In this document: piece by piece, positions 1 through 6,833 of the stretch
How positions within the stretch are numbered: the first letter of the stretch is position 1
Layout of the letters: every line of letters starts with the position of its first letter
NCBI GenBank assembly: GCA_964460985.1
Contig: CAYWQX010000059.1
Span: forward strand, 1-8,536
Direction: 5' to 3'
Length of the DNA stretch: 8,536 nucleotides
Origin: CAZABG01 sp964460985
Lineage (GTDB): Bacteria > Chlamydiota > Chlamydiia > Chlamydiales > Parachlamydiaceae
Notes under the pieces: generated by a model
Database searches by the model: none
Told to the model about the DNA's origin: nothing
Seen by the model: the letters and a program-made list of their open reading frames with translations, nothing else
Translations under genes and position numbers: made by a program

Positions 1-153
1 GCCGAACTTGGCATCCATGCTGTGACGATGAGAGAAGAGATTTTCGATAAACTGATTGAAGAACAAACGCTTACGCTTGAAGCAATCGAGCAGTTTAAAA
101 GGGCTTGGAAAGCGGAGTCGGCAGAACTCTTTAAAGTGAAAACCATCATCTAA
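1..153 (+). CDS. transaldolase / fructose-6-phosphate aldolase family protein, C-terminal fragment
   Basis: This is the last 50 codons of a gene that begins before the window, open in frame from base 1 to a TAA at 151-153. The fragment reads G-I-H-A-V-T-M, then I-F-D-K-L-I, then a threonine/leucine-rich turn, then I-E-Q-F-K-R-A-W. This matches the end of the small transaldolase/FSA family, where a final strand (G-x-x-x-x-T-hydrophobic) is followed by a short helix and a closing helix with F-x(2-3)-W. Such enzymes make or cleave a bond to dihydroxyacetone or fructose 6-phosphate in the non-oxidative pentose phosphate pathway, in the cytoplasm. The catalytic lysine lies upstream and is not visible. 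The call rests on the pattern of about 40 residues and is moderate. Confidence 0.55.
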   Translation, partial: AELGIHAVTMREEIFDKLIEEQTLTLEAIEQFKRAWKAESAELFKVKTII

Positions 154-157
154 CCTA

Positions 158-188
158 ACTGATAATCAGTCATTTGCAGATTTTTCTT
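158..188 (+). terminator. possible weak terminator after the transaldolase-like gene
   Basis: A perfect 5-bp inverted repeat, ACTGA (158-162) and TCAGT (166-170) with loop TAA, starts 4 bases after the upstream stop codon. A T-rich run, TTTTTCTT, lies at 181-188. The stem is short and A/T-rich and the T-run is 10 bases away, so it is a poor intrinsic terminator. It is listed because it is the only candidate between the two genes. Confidence 0.25.
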
Positions 189-202
189 AACTGAAAATTA
201 AC

Positions 203-231
203 TTACCCCTTCCTCTTTTATCTGGGATAAT
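203..231 (+). promoter_or_regulatory. possible sigma70-type promoter for the 588-residue protein gene
   Basis: GATAAT at 226-231 matches five of six bases of the -10 consensus and lies 24 bases before the ATG at 256. With a 17-bp spacer the -35 position would be TTACCC (203-208), a poor match. The intergenic region is only 102 bases, so a promoter for the downstream unit, if there is one, must lie about here. The box assignment is tentative. Confidence 0.3.
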
Positions 232-242
232 AGGGTTATAAA

Positions 243-247
243 GAGGG
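243..247 (+). promoter_or_regulatory. Shine-Dalgarno site (GAGGG) for the gene at 256
   Basis: GAGGG lies 8 bases before the ATG at 256 and supports that start. It is notable because most genes downstream in this window have no clear ribosome binding site. Confidence 0.6.
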
Positions 248-255
248 TAATTAAC

Positions 256-2022
256 ATGACAGTTAACAACACGCCGCATTCCATGGTAAGTACGACTAAT
301 CCGCTTTATGAAGGGCAGGCCGTAAAGGCGCCCGCCGAATCCGCTGCCTCAAAGGTCGGTCAAACCGCCTTAAAGTCCGAAAGCCGTATAACCGATTCAA
401 TTAAAGCCAAAGTCACTCAATTAAAAGATTCCGGATCTAACGTCGGAAAAGCGGTTTCCAACTTTTTTTCTAAAACGATACCCGGGTTTGCCAAGGGCTT
501 TGTCTCCCGAAAAGAAATAGACACGGAAAAGAAAAGGGAGGGCTTTGTTGCCAAATTAGAAAGCCTTATCGGTAAGCATAAAGGAGACAAGGCGTTTGAA
601 AAAACAGCGAATAACGCCATCAACAAACTCATGCTAATGTCTCCCGAAGAACTAAATGATAATCAAAAGATCCAAGGTCTTTTGAAAGAATCGGTCTATC
701 GAGGGGAGGGTCTCTCTCAAACCGCTGCAATGAGCGTGGTTAGAAAGATTACCGATGCGAGCAAAACCGAGCATCCTTCGCACTTAAGAAAACTGAGTGA
801 TAATGTCAAAACGGTCTTCAATGAGGTTGAGTTCAAGCCTATGACAAGGCTCGATCGAATAAAAAGAGCGGTTGTTTTGAAAGGAAGTGCAGCGGGCGCT
901 GCGATAACCGAATTATTCTCAAAAGTAACTTCTAAAACGACAGAAGCTCCTAAAGAACCAGATCCTCAGGGATTTTTAAATGCGGCCTCGAAAATCACCC
1001 CTCCTCCGAAGGGGCATTACGGTAGTAAAGAGTACAAAGATTCAATCCACAATTTTTTAGGAAAAATGAAAGAATCTCTCGGCTTTAAAGAGTCGTCCAA
1101 TAAAGTGAATTATGGCGGAGTCGTTCAAAAGGGGTTTAAAGTAGAGATCGATCCTGCGAAGACCTACACGATCGGCGAGTCGAAAATCAGTGGAAAAAGA
1201 CTTCAAGAGCTTCAAAAAGAGACTCAAGTCTCAGTCGATACTTCGCGAGGAGGCTCTTCCGAGCAAACGGCCGCTATCTTAAAAAATGGATCGCAAAATT
1301 TAAAAGACCGCTTGGCTGCCGGCGCTAAAATTGTAAGCTCGACCGAAATTTTGATGATGGGAGCAGACGATAAACCTTTGAAGGCAAACGATAATTCGCC
1401 CACTTTTAAGGCCTACACGGTTTCAGCTCCAAATGTGGCCTATGATGCCGAAATGAAAGCCCATTTTTCCGGAGCTGACGGCAAATTGGATGTTCCAAAA
1501 TGGAAGGCGGAGATTAAAGGTATTCTAAAGCACATGCTCACCATGATGAGGGCAGATGGCGTTAAAAATGCGGTCATTCCTGCCTTGGGTCTTGGAGCGT
1601 TTATGACGAATGAATCGAGAAATGAAGCCGCCAAAGCTTTTACAGAGGCGTTAAATGAGGTGGTAGAAGAAAACAATATGACGTTTGACTCGATCCATTT
1701 GACCGGAAGCCAATTTGATAACATCGATGAAGATCTTAAATTTAGAGCTGTTGGAAATGGCGTCTCTTTTGCAGGGGATAAAGATTCCTTTGCCATTTTG
1801 CAAGCCGGGCTAGAAAATGGGGTAAAAATGGGGGTTGCAGTCGCAGGAGACCCAAGCGGCCAAGCGGGACAAATGGTGGCGGCGGCTGTGTTAACCAATA
1901 GCCCGCCGGGCCATATCGCTCAGGAGGAAGCCTTTGCGGTAAAAGTTCCTACTTTCATGTTAAATCAAAATTATGGGGCCAATCCTGAAGTTGCTAACAC
2001 CGCAAATTACCAAACGGTGTAG
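256..2022 (+). CDS. 588-residue soluble protein with macro/PARG-like C-terminal region; candidate secreted effector
   Basis: Long, charged, mostly helical protein with no signal peptide and no membrane segment. Residues 1-75 are Ser/Thr/Ala/Lys-rich and look disordered, as in many type III substrates. Residues 80-240 are helical. The region from about 310 to 475 looks like a macro (ADP-ribose-binding) fold: a strand Y-T-V-S-A-P-N-V at 387-394, a helix, then V-I-P-A-L-G-L-G-A-F at 440-449. The latter resembles the phosphate-binding P-x-[IL]-G-x-G-x-F loop and is followed by the usual Ala-rich helix. Near the end, P-P-G-H-I-A-Q-E-E (550-558) recalls the Q-E-E of PARG enzymes, but the preceding Gly-Gly-Gly is absent and it follows, rather than precedes, the loop at 440. 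ADP-ribose binding or hydrolysis is therefore inference only. The ATG at 256 is supported by GAGGG. The ExoD-like gene begins 9 bases downstream. If the host is a chlamydia, this would be a reasonable effector candidate. Confidence 0.6.
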   Translation: MTVNNTPHSMVSTTNPLYEGQAVKAPAESAASKVGQTALKSESRITDSIKAKVTQLKDSGSNVGKAVSNFFSKTIPGFAKGFVSRKEIDTEKKREGFVAKLESLIGKHKGDKAFEKTANNAINKLMLMSPEELNDNQKIQGLLKESVYRGEGLSQTAAMSVVRKITDASKTEHPSHLRKLSDNVKTVFNEVEFKPMTRLDRIKRAVVLKGSAAGAAITELFSKVTSKTTEAPKEPDPQGFLNAASKITPPPKGHYGSKEYKDSIHNFLGKMKESLGFKESSNKVNYGGVVQKGFKVEIDPAKTYTIGESKISGKRLQELQKETQVSVDTSRGGSSEQTAAILKNGSQNLKDRLAAGAKIVSSTEILMMGADDKPLKANDNSPTFKAYTVSAPNVAYDAEMKAHFSGADGKLDVPKWKAEIKGILKHMLTMMRADGVKNAVIPALGLGAFMTNESRNEAAKAFTEALNEVVEENNMTFDSIHLTGSQFDNIDEDLKFRAVGNGVSFAGDKDSFAILQAGLENGVKMGVAVAGDPSGQAGQMVAAAVLTNSPPGHIAQEEAFAVKVPTFMLNQNYGANPEVANTANYQTV

Positions 2023-2031
2023 TATCGAAAT

Positions 2032-2613
2032 ATGCCATCATTAGAGGAATCACTGCGGCAGCTTAAAGCTGTCTCTCACGAAAATCTCTCGTTTGGAAAA
2101 TTGGTGGGAATTTTCAAGGGACGAGGTTTTCCCCTCTTTTTAATTCTATTTAGTCTGCCTTTTTGCTTTCCGATAACGATTCCAGGAACTTCAGCTCCCT
2201 TCGGTCTTGCTTTAGCCTTTATGGGGCTTAGGATCGCTTTAGGTAAAAAGATGTGGTGGCCAAAAGCCTGGCTCAAAAAAGAGATCTCCTCCGAACATGT
2301 AAAAAAAATTGTGGAATGGGCTGAATGGGGCCACTCAAAAATTAAAAAGTTTGTTCATCCTAGGCTCACCTTCTTATCCCAGGATTCTAGATGGCATCAT
2401 CTCCATGGAGTGGTGATTTTTGTGATGGCGCTTCTTTTGGCTCTTCCTATACCTTTGCCTTTTACCAATATGATTTGTGCTTTACCGATCCTCTTCCTGG
2501 GGATCGGGATGCTAGAGGATGACGGCCTCTTTATCTTGTTGGCCTACATCATTTCGTTTCTTGCTCTGACCCTTTTCACAGGGCTTGTGGTGTTAGGAAC
2601 TTCTTTAATTTAA
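2032..2613 (+). CDS. ExoD-family membrane protein
   Basis: A 193-residue protein matching the ExoD family in length and layout. It has a short amphipathic N-terminus with F-G-K-L-V-G (21-26), then hydrophobic helices at about 32-48 and 54-70 around the family hallmark P-I-T-I-P-G (47-52). A basic, Trp-rich cytoplasmic loop (71-120, with K-K-M-W-W-P-K-A-W) follows. A second hydrophobic half (125-192) contains L-P-I-P-L-P-F (138-144) and L-G-I-G-M-L-E-D-D-G (156-165), the family's second proline/glycine motif and the G-x-L-E-x-D-G signature. The name comes from rhizobial mutants altered in exopolysaccharide and nodule invasion; the biochemical activity is unknown. The start is the first ATG after the upstream stop, 9 bases on, with no clear ribosome binding site, so translational coupling to the upstream gene is likely. 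An 8-A run lies at 2301-2308 inside the gene. Confidence 0.85.
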   Translation: MPSLEESLRQLKAVSHENLSFGKLVGIFKGRGFPLFLILFSLPFCFPITIPGTSAPFGLALAFMGLRIALGKKMWWPKAWLKKEISSEHVKKIVEWAEWGHSKIKKFVHPRLTFLSQDSRWHHLHGVVIFVMALLLALPIPLPFTNMICALPILFLGIGMLEDDGLFILLAYIISFLALTLFTGLVVLGTSLI

Positions 2614-2639
2614 CTCCCCCCTTTGGCATGCTTTTGTGA

Positions 2640-3917
2640 ATGAATAATAATCTCTCTCCGTATGACTACGGAATGATCTTAACCTTCCTGGTCGGATACC
2701 TTTTTATCGCTATAGACTATATTTTAAAAATCAACAAGGCGACGGTTGCCCTTTTGATGGCGGTCATCACATGGTCTATCGCTTTTTTAAGCGAGGGGGT
2801 TGCAAGTCCCGAGATGCATGAATTTTTATTTCATCATATCGGAATCACCTCGCAAGTGATTTTTTTTCTGCTCGCCGCTCTCACGATCGTTGAAATTATC
2901 AACTCTCACGAAGGCTTTAAGGTTGTCACGCAAAAAATAAAAACTCAAAATCCAAAGACTCTCCTCTGGGTGATCTCTTTCATTGCATTTTTTTTGTCGG
3001 CCATCATCGATAATTTAACGACGACCATTGTGATGGTTACCATTCTTCAAAAAATTATTCCGGCGCGCAATCAAAGGCTTCTTTTTGGCGGGGCGGTAGT
3101 TATCGCTGCGAATGCGGGAGGCGCCTGGACGCCTATTGGTGATGTGACTACAACGATGCTCTGGATTGGGGAGCAGCTAACCACCTTGAATATTGTAAAA
3201 TCGCTCTTTTTCCCTTCACTACTGTGTATGCTGGCCTCAACTTTCGTCATTTCAAGACAGCCGATCGAAGTTAAGGTGCAGCCTGCAGAAAAAGAGGCGA
3301 TTCCCCCTTTTTCAAAGAAAGTTTTTTATCTAGGCCTCTCTCTTCTCCTGTTTGTCCCTATTTTTAAAACCCTTACAGGCCTTCCTCCTTTTATGGGAAT
3401 GTTTTTAGGCCTTTCTATTTTGTGGTTCGTGACCGATTTAATGTTAAAAGATAAAGAGCACGATGATCCGCAGAGAGTGACAGGTGTCTTAACTCGAATC
3501 GATCATGCCTCTACCTTGTTTTTCCTAGGGATTTTGCTGACCGTAGATGCTTTGGATGCTGTCGGCTTGCTTAAGAAATTTGCCCTCTTTCTCGATCACA
3601 CGATACCCTCTCCGGAATGGATTGCCATCACCTTGGGGTTTGCCTCGGCTATCGTCGACAACGTCCCTTTAGTTGCTGCGAGCATGGGGATGTATCCTCT
3701 TTCAGTTTATCCGACCGACGCCCCTTTTTGGCAGCTGCTCGCCTATTGCGCAGGGACCGGCGGCAGCATGCTGATTATCGGATCGGCCGCGGGCGTAGCC
3801 TATATGGGAATGGAAAATGTGACTTTCACTTGGTATCTTAAAAAAATTAGTTTAGCCGCATTAATTGGATATATAATAGGTTTAATTGTTTTTGTTGGCC
3901 AAAAACTTTACATCTAA
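2640..3917 (+). CDS. nhaD: Na+/H+ antiporter NhaD
   Basis: A 425-residue polytopic inner-membrane protein of the ion transporter superfamily, of the length usual for NhaD. Two inverted half-repeats are visible. The first has S-A-I-I-D-N-L-T-T-T (120-129, D124-N125) and N-A-G-G-A-W-T-P-I-G-D-V-T-T-T-M-L-W (158-175). The second has S-A-I-V-D-N-V-P-L-V-A-A (336-347, D340-N341) and a Gly/Ser-rich stretch, G-T-G-G-S-M-L-I-I-G-S-A-A-G. The D-N-x-T/P hairpin tips and the T-P-I-G-D motif are characteristic of the NhaD group, which exports Na+ or Li+ in exchange for H+. A charged cytoplasmic linker lies at about 210-225. The start is the first in-frame ATG, 26 bases after the ExoD-like gene; no good ribosome binding site precedes it, and M12 is an alternative start. 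Two 8-T runs (2860-2867 and 2988-2995) lie in the coding sequence. The first gene of the membrane-protein array follows after 15 bases. Confidence 0.93.
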   Translation: MNNNLSPYDYGMILTFLVGYLFIAIDYILKINKATVALLMAVITWSIAFLSEGVASPEMHEFLFHHIGITSQVIFFLLAALTIVEIINSHEGFKVVTQKIKTQNPKTLLWVISFIAFFLSAIIDNLTTTIVMVTILQKIIPARNQRLLFGGAVVIAANAGGAWTPIGDVTTTMLWIGEQLTTLNIVKSLFFPSLLCMLASTFVISRQPIEVKVQPAEKEAIPPFSKKVFYLGLSLLLFVPIFKTLTGLPPFMGMFLGLSILWFVTDLMLKDKEHDDPQRVTGVLTRIDHASTLFFLGILLTVDALDAVGLLKKFALFLDHTIPSPEWIAITLGFASAIVDNVPLVAASMGMYPLSVYPTDAPFWQLLAYCAGTGGSMLIIGSAAGVAYMGMENVTFTWYLKKISLAALIGYIIGLIVFVGQKLYI

Positions 3918-3932
3918 TATAGTTTGCAAATT

Positions 3933-4493
3933 ATGTCCTTAAAGCTGAGTGCCGAGCTTAAAAATATTCTTTTCCTGACAGCTCTTTCAGCTGTTTTAGC
4001 AATGGCTTTAGGGTATCTTCTTGAAAATTCGAGCTATCTTTCAGACATCATAGCCGCTTCGCTTCCGACCTTTTTGAGCGGCCTTGCTTCCTTCGCCATT
4101 TATCGTATTGCAACCGCCAAGAAACTCTCTGCAGGAAATGGGGGTGTTTTGTGCCTTCTTGCAACCATAGTTATTTTTGGGCTAGCCGCCTTATTACTTC
4201 CGTTAATTGGCTTGAACAGCCTTTTTGGCACGGCAGGCCTATTACTTTTTGGGGTTATCATTGGCACTATAAATTTGATTCGTATCTGCGGCCGTATGCT
4301 AGATGATAAGCGAGAGGAGGAGTGCAAAGGATTGCTTCTCGAAGTGGAGAAGATAAATGAAAGTTATATTAAAGCGCATGGCAAAGAAATACCCCATCTA
4401 GAGCAAAATCTCGAGGCTGTCTATCAAACTAGGAACTCCCGTTATAAAAAGATGTTGATTGAGCGCCTCCTCAAAAATATTCGCGCATTATGA
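3933..4493 (+). CDS. array gene 1: four-helix membrane protein with charged C-terminal domain, unknown function
   Basis: A 186-residue protein that I do not recognise. Four hydrophobic segments are clear, at about 11-30, 42-59, 72-94 and 97-119. A soluble, charged helical tail (about 120-186) follows and ends in basic residues (R-L-L-K-N-I-R-A-L). The ATG at 3933 was chosen over an upstream in-frame TTG at 3924; neither has a good ribosome binding site. The gene starts 15 bases after nhaD, and its TGA overlaps the next ATG (ATGA, 4490-4493), so translational coupling to array gene 2 is likely. It is the least typical member of the array: its membrane helices sit further along and its tail is shorter. 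It does carry V-E-K (138-140) exactly 46 residues before its end, as in genes 2 and 3. It may be a distant paralog or an unrelated membrane protein. Confidence 0.75.
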   Translation: MSLKLSAELKNILFLTALSAVLAMALGYLLENSSYLSDIIAASLPTFLSGLASFAIYRIATAKKLSAGNGGVLCLLATIVIFGLAALLLPLIGLNSLFGTAGLLLFGVIIGTINLIRICGRMLDDKREEECKGLLLEVEKINESYIKAHGKEIPHLEQNLEAVYQTRNSRYKKMLIERLLKNIRAL

Positions 4494-5056
4494 AGGCTCT
4501 TTTCACAACTGTGACCGTCTCTTTTAGTTCATATGTTATTCTGGGCGGCCTTAAAAACAGCCTTTATTCTATCACCCCTTTTGCTTTGAGCTATGTGATT
4601 ATAAGTGCTTTTGCTCACATAAGCAGTTTCCATGCTGATATTCTCCCTCGAAAAGTCGTTCTAAACTATGCGGTCTATTTGTCGGCAACTATTTTCTCCA
4701 CCTTCTTTATAGCGGCTTTTTTAAGAATTGAGATGACGCTCACGACGCTTTTATTATCAGCGCTTCTTTTTCTTACGCTCGAACGACTCATGGCAAGCTT
4801 TGCTAAGTATGCTGTCAGTCGATCCTTTGATTCGCAGTATATCTTGAAGCCTTACCGAGAAAGGGTAGATAAAGCCTTGATCGAGATAAAAAACGTGAAA
4901 GATTCTGTCGACAAGGTCCATTGGATAGATTCTTTAGAAGAGATGAAACTAAGATTTTGGTTCGTTGTCTTAGAATCGGATTTATCCCAACCCTTAACTC
5001 TTTTTGATCGCGAACTTAAGTCCATCGAGAAATGGATAGAACGGCATTCCTTATAA
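4490..5056 (+). CDS. array gene 2: small membrane protein with C-terminal helical hairpin, unknown function
   Basis: A 188-residue protein. Hydrophobic segments lie at about 7-20, 26-46, 57-79 and 82-98, followed by a charged helical domain of about 85 residues. The tail reads as two helices, one with P-Y-R-E-R-V (121-126) and K-A-L-I-E-I-K, the other running from about 142 to 186. The turn between them is S-V-D-K (139-142). The end, E-L-K-S-I-E-K-W (175-182), is nearly identical to that of array gene 6 at the same residue numbers. Y26 and P30 in the first hairpin also recur in genes 3 and 4. The ATG overlaps the preceding stop (ATGA) and there is no clear ribosome binding site, which fits translational coupling. 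The function is unknown; paralogy with genes 3, 4 and 6 is well supported by co-linear motifs, not by overall identity. Confidence 0.8.
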   Translation: MKALFTTVTVSFSSYVILGGLKNSLYSITPFALSYVIISAFAHISSFHADILPRKVVLNYAVYLSATIFSTFFIAAFLRIEMTLTTLLLSALLFLTLERLMASFAKYAVSRSFDSQYILKPYRERVDKALIEIKNVKDSVDKVHWIDSLEEMKLRFWFVVLESDLSQPLTLFDRELKSIEKWIERHSL

Positions 5057-5063
5057 AATATTT

Positions 5064-5630
5064 ATGAATAGTTTAGTTTTAGGTGCGGCATCTGGCATTA
5101 CAGGCGCTTATTTTTTGGAGGATTGGAAAAAAGGGGGCTATCTTGCTTGTCCTACCGTTGCAAGCGCTGTTTTTGCGCTTTACTTAGCAAAATCCAATTT
5201 ATTTAAAAAAATCCCTCTTGTAACCATTTACCGGCAAGCTGCGTTTACAACTTTTGCCTTATTTGCGTTGTCTTATGCCCTCTTTATTACTTTCCACCGT
5301 TTAAATGAGAGAGAAAAACATAGGCTGATCAGCCTGATGCTCTGCCATGTGATTGTGCTTGGTTTTCTAGATATGCATGTGATGCATAATTTGAAGGCTT
5401 TTGAGGCGGCTGCAGAAAAGGTGAAGAATAAGCTGGAGCGATTAGCCCAAAAAATAAATGGGGTAGGTCAAGATTACGCTGTAGAAAAAAGGCATTATCT
5501 TGGCCTATTGACCCTTTATCGCGATAAATTTTTCGCGCTGAGCCAATTATCCCGCTCTTTAAGAGATGAAAGGCTAAAACAGTTAGATCAACAACTCAAT
5601 GAAATTGAAAAAAGGACCAGAAGTCTATGA
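5064..5630 (+). CDS. array gene 3: small membrane protein with C-terminal helical hairpin, unknown function
   Basis: A 188-residue paralog of array gene 2. A glycine-rich first hydrophobic segment (3-18) leads through a charged turn (E-D-W-K-K-G-G) into a second (26-43, with Y26 and P30). Membrane helices follow at about 56-77 and 86-106, the latter rich in Met and His. The soluble domain starts with an amphipathic helix, K-N-K-L-E-R-L-A-Q-K-I (121-131). It turns at A-V-E-K (139-142), runs through a second long helix and ends L-N-E-I-E-K-R-T-R-S-L. It starts 7 bases after gene 2 with no visible ribosome binding site, and its TGA overlaps the next ATG (ATGA, 5627-5630). No enzyme motif is visible; the function is unknown. 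Confidence 0.8.
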   Translation: MNSLVLGAASGITGAYFLEDWKKGGYLACPTVASAVFALYLAKSNLFKKIPLVTIYRQAAFTTFALFALSYALFITFHRLNEREKHRLISLMLCHVIVLGFLDMHVMHNLKAFEAAAEKVKNKLERLAQKINGVGQDYAVEKRHYLGLLTLYRDKFFALSQLSRSLRDERLKQLDQQLNEIEKRTRSL

Positions 5631-6196
5631 ATCCGCTCCATGCACCAGTTCTTACGGGCGCCCTCAGTGCGGCAATTACGCAAGACCTTTCAGCTGCAGT
5701 CTATTTAGGTGTTCCTTATTGGGTAAGCCTTCGATCAGTTGCGCGAGTCGCAGAGAAATCGTTTAAGGAAAGAAAATCTTTTGCTGAATCGATGATAGAG
5801 ATTGTTATTCGAACAACGATTTTCTTCACCCTGTCGCTTGGGGTCTGGTTTTATAGAAATTCCTTTTCGCCCGAAAAAGAGCTCGGTATATTATTTTTGG
5901 TCGTTATACATCTGGCTTTAGTTTTCTTTGCAGCAAAAGAGAGGATCGAAAAAGCCCTTTCTTTTAGGCAAACTATAGAACCCTTTAGAAACCGTTTAGA
6001 GCGTATTGAACAGAAAATTCAAACCAAAAAAAACGCTCTACCTATTGATAAAGAGCATCAGTTACAGTTTTTAAGATCTTTAAATAAAAATATGTTTAAC
6101 CTGTTCCCCTACTCCCAATCACAGATTTTCAAGCATCTGAAAAAACATGAAGCTGAATATAAACGTTTAGAGGACTGGGCAACTAATGCAGGTTAA
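5627..6196 (+). CDS. array gene 4: small membrane protein with C-terminal helical hairpin, unknown function
   Basis: A 189-residue paralog. The first hydrophobic stretch (7-35) contains A-P-V-L-T-G (6-11), Y26 and P30, and is less hydrophobic than in its neighbours. Clear membrane helices lie at about 57-77 and 86-103. The soluble domain has I-E-P-F-R-N-R-L (117-124), matching P-Y-R-E-R-V of gene 2. A helix with E-R-I-E-Q-K-I, the turn P-I-D-K (139-142) and a second helix follow, ending Y-K-R-L-E-D-W (178-184). An AAGGA ribosome binding site at 5612-5616, 10 bases before the ATG, supports the start, which overlaps the previous stop by 4 bases. An 8-A run at 6026-6033 falls just before the turn motif. 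The function is unknown. Confidence 0.8.
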   Translation: MNPLHAPVLTGALSAAITQDLSAAVYLGVPYWVSLRSVARVAEKSFKERKSFAESMIEIVIRTTIFFTLSLGVWFYRNSFSPEKELGILFLVVIHLALVFFAAKERIEKALSFRQTIEPFRNRLERIEQKIQTKKNALPIDKEHQLQFLRSLNKNMFNLFPYSQSQIFKHLKKHEAEYKRLEDWATNAG

Positions 6197-6833
6197 CTGG
6201 CAACCCTATATTCCTGTTTTAGCAGGGGGCATTGGCTATGGTTTGGGCTTTGGCTGGACCGATAGTCATCTAGGGGGAGTGGTTCTCTCTGTAATCGCCT
6301 TAGCTCAATGTGTGTTTATTTACCTTGAAGAGGTGGAAGATTGGGTGAGTGAAGAGAGACGGTGGAAGCTTCATGAGAAAGAGATGCTAAGTGCTTTTAA
6401 ATTTTCGCTTATAAGCTATGCCATCTGTTTAGAGATGCGTGACTTTCCCATAGTGGAAGGTTTTAAATTTTTGGCTTGTTGCATAACGTTTTGCCTTCTC
6501 ATACCCCTCTACTCCGATTATTTTATTTCGCAAAAGAAGCTTGAAATCTTAAGAAATTGTGTGGTTGAAGAAAATTTATTACATCGTAAAAAAGAAGCCC
6601 CCCCTGTAGAAAAGGATTTTTTAAATAAATGCATGAAAGATATCGACCAATTACTCAATGAATTTTCAGTAGCAAAGGCGAACAGGATCAATTCCTTGTC
6701 GAATAAGCTTGTCAATAAGATGAACATCCTTATCAGATCTTCAGGAACCAATGAGAGGGAATTTCAACATCGAACTTTTGTTATCCGGGTTGATGGGAAG
6801 CTTCAAACTTTTTATTTCAAATCTAGCGGCTGA
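6186..6833 (+). CDS. array gene 5: membrane protein with extended C-terminus, unknown function
   Basis: A 215-residue member of the array, about 27 residues longer than the others. A glycine-rich hydrophobic N-terminus (I-P-V-L-A-G-G-I-G, 9-17) and a second segment at about 30-47 are followed by an acidic loop (E-E-V-E-D-W-V-S-E-E). Membrane helices follow at about 68-83 and 92-113. The turn motif is P-V-E-K (140-143), preceded by a basic, His-containing stretch. The two-helix domain would end near residue 189; beyond it lies an extra tail (about 190-215) with F-V-I-R-V-D-G-K-L-Q-T-F-Y-F-K, which looks like a beta-hairpin. The start ATG overlaps gene 4 by 11 bases and has AGAGGA at 6169-6174. 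Its TGA shares one base with the next ATG (6833). It is more divergent from genes 2, 3, 4 and 6 than they are from each other. Confidence 0.78.
   Translation: MQVNWQPYIPVLAGGIGYGLGFGWTDSHLGGVVLSVIALAQCVFIYLEEVEDWVSEERRWKLHEKEMLSAFKFSLISYAICLEMRDFPIVEGFKFLACCITFCLLIPLYSDYFISQKKLEILRNCVVEENLLHRKKEAPPVEKDFLNKCMKDIDQLLNEFSVAKANRINSLSNKLVNKMNILIRSSGTNEREFQHRTFVIRVDGKLQTFYFKSSG

Noticed and set aside
298..309. N-P-L-Y near the N-terminus of the 588-residue protein, an NPxY-like eukaryotic signal
   Set aside because: A four-residue motif is expected by chance and no second host-type motif supports it.
1440..1898. Open frame of 152 codons on the minus strand inside the 588-residue protein gene
   Set aside because: It lies wholly inside a longer, protein-like gene on the other strand. 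Its composition (Ser/Pro/Ala-rich with no coherent pattern) looks like the antisense of that gene.
3924..3932. TTG start three codons upstream of array gene 1
   Set aside because: The ATG at 3933 is a better codon and leaves a similar short gap after nhaD; neither has a ribosome binding site, so the ATG is preferred.
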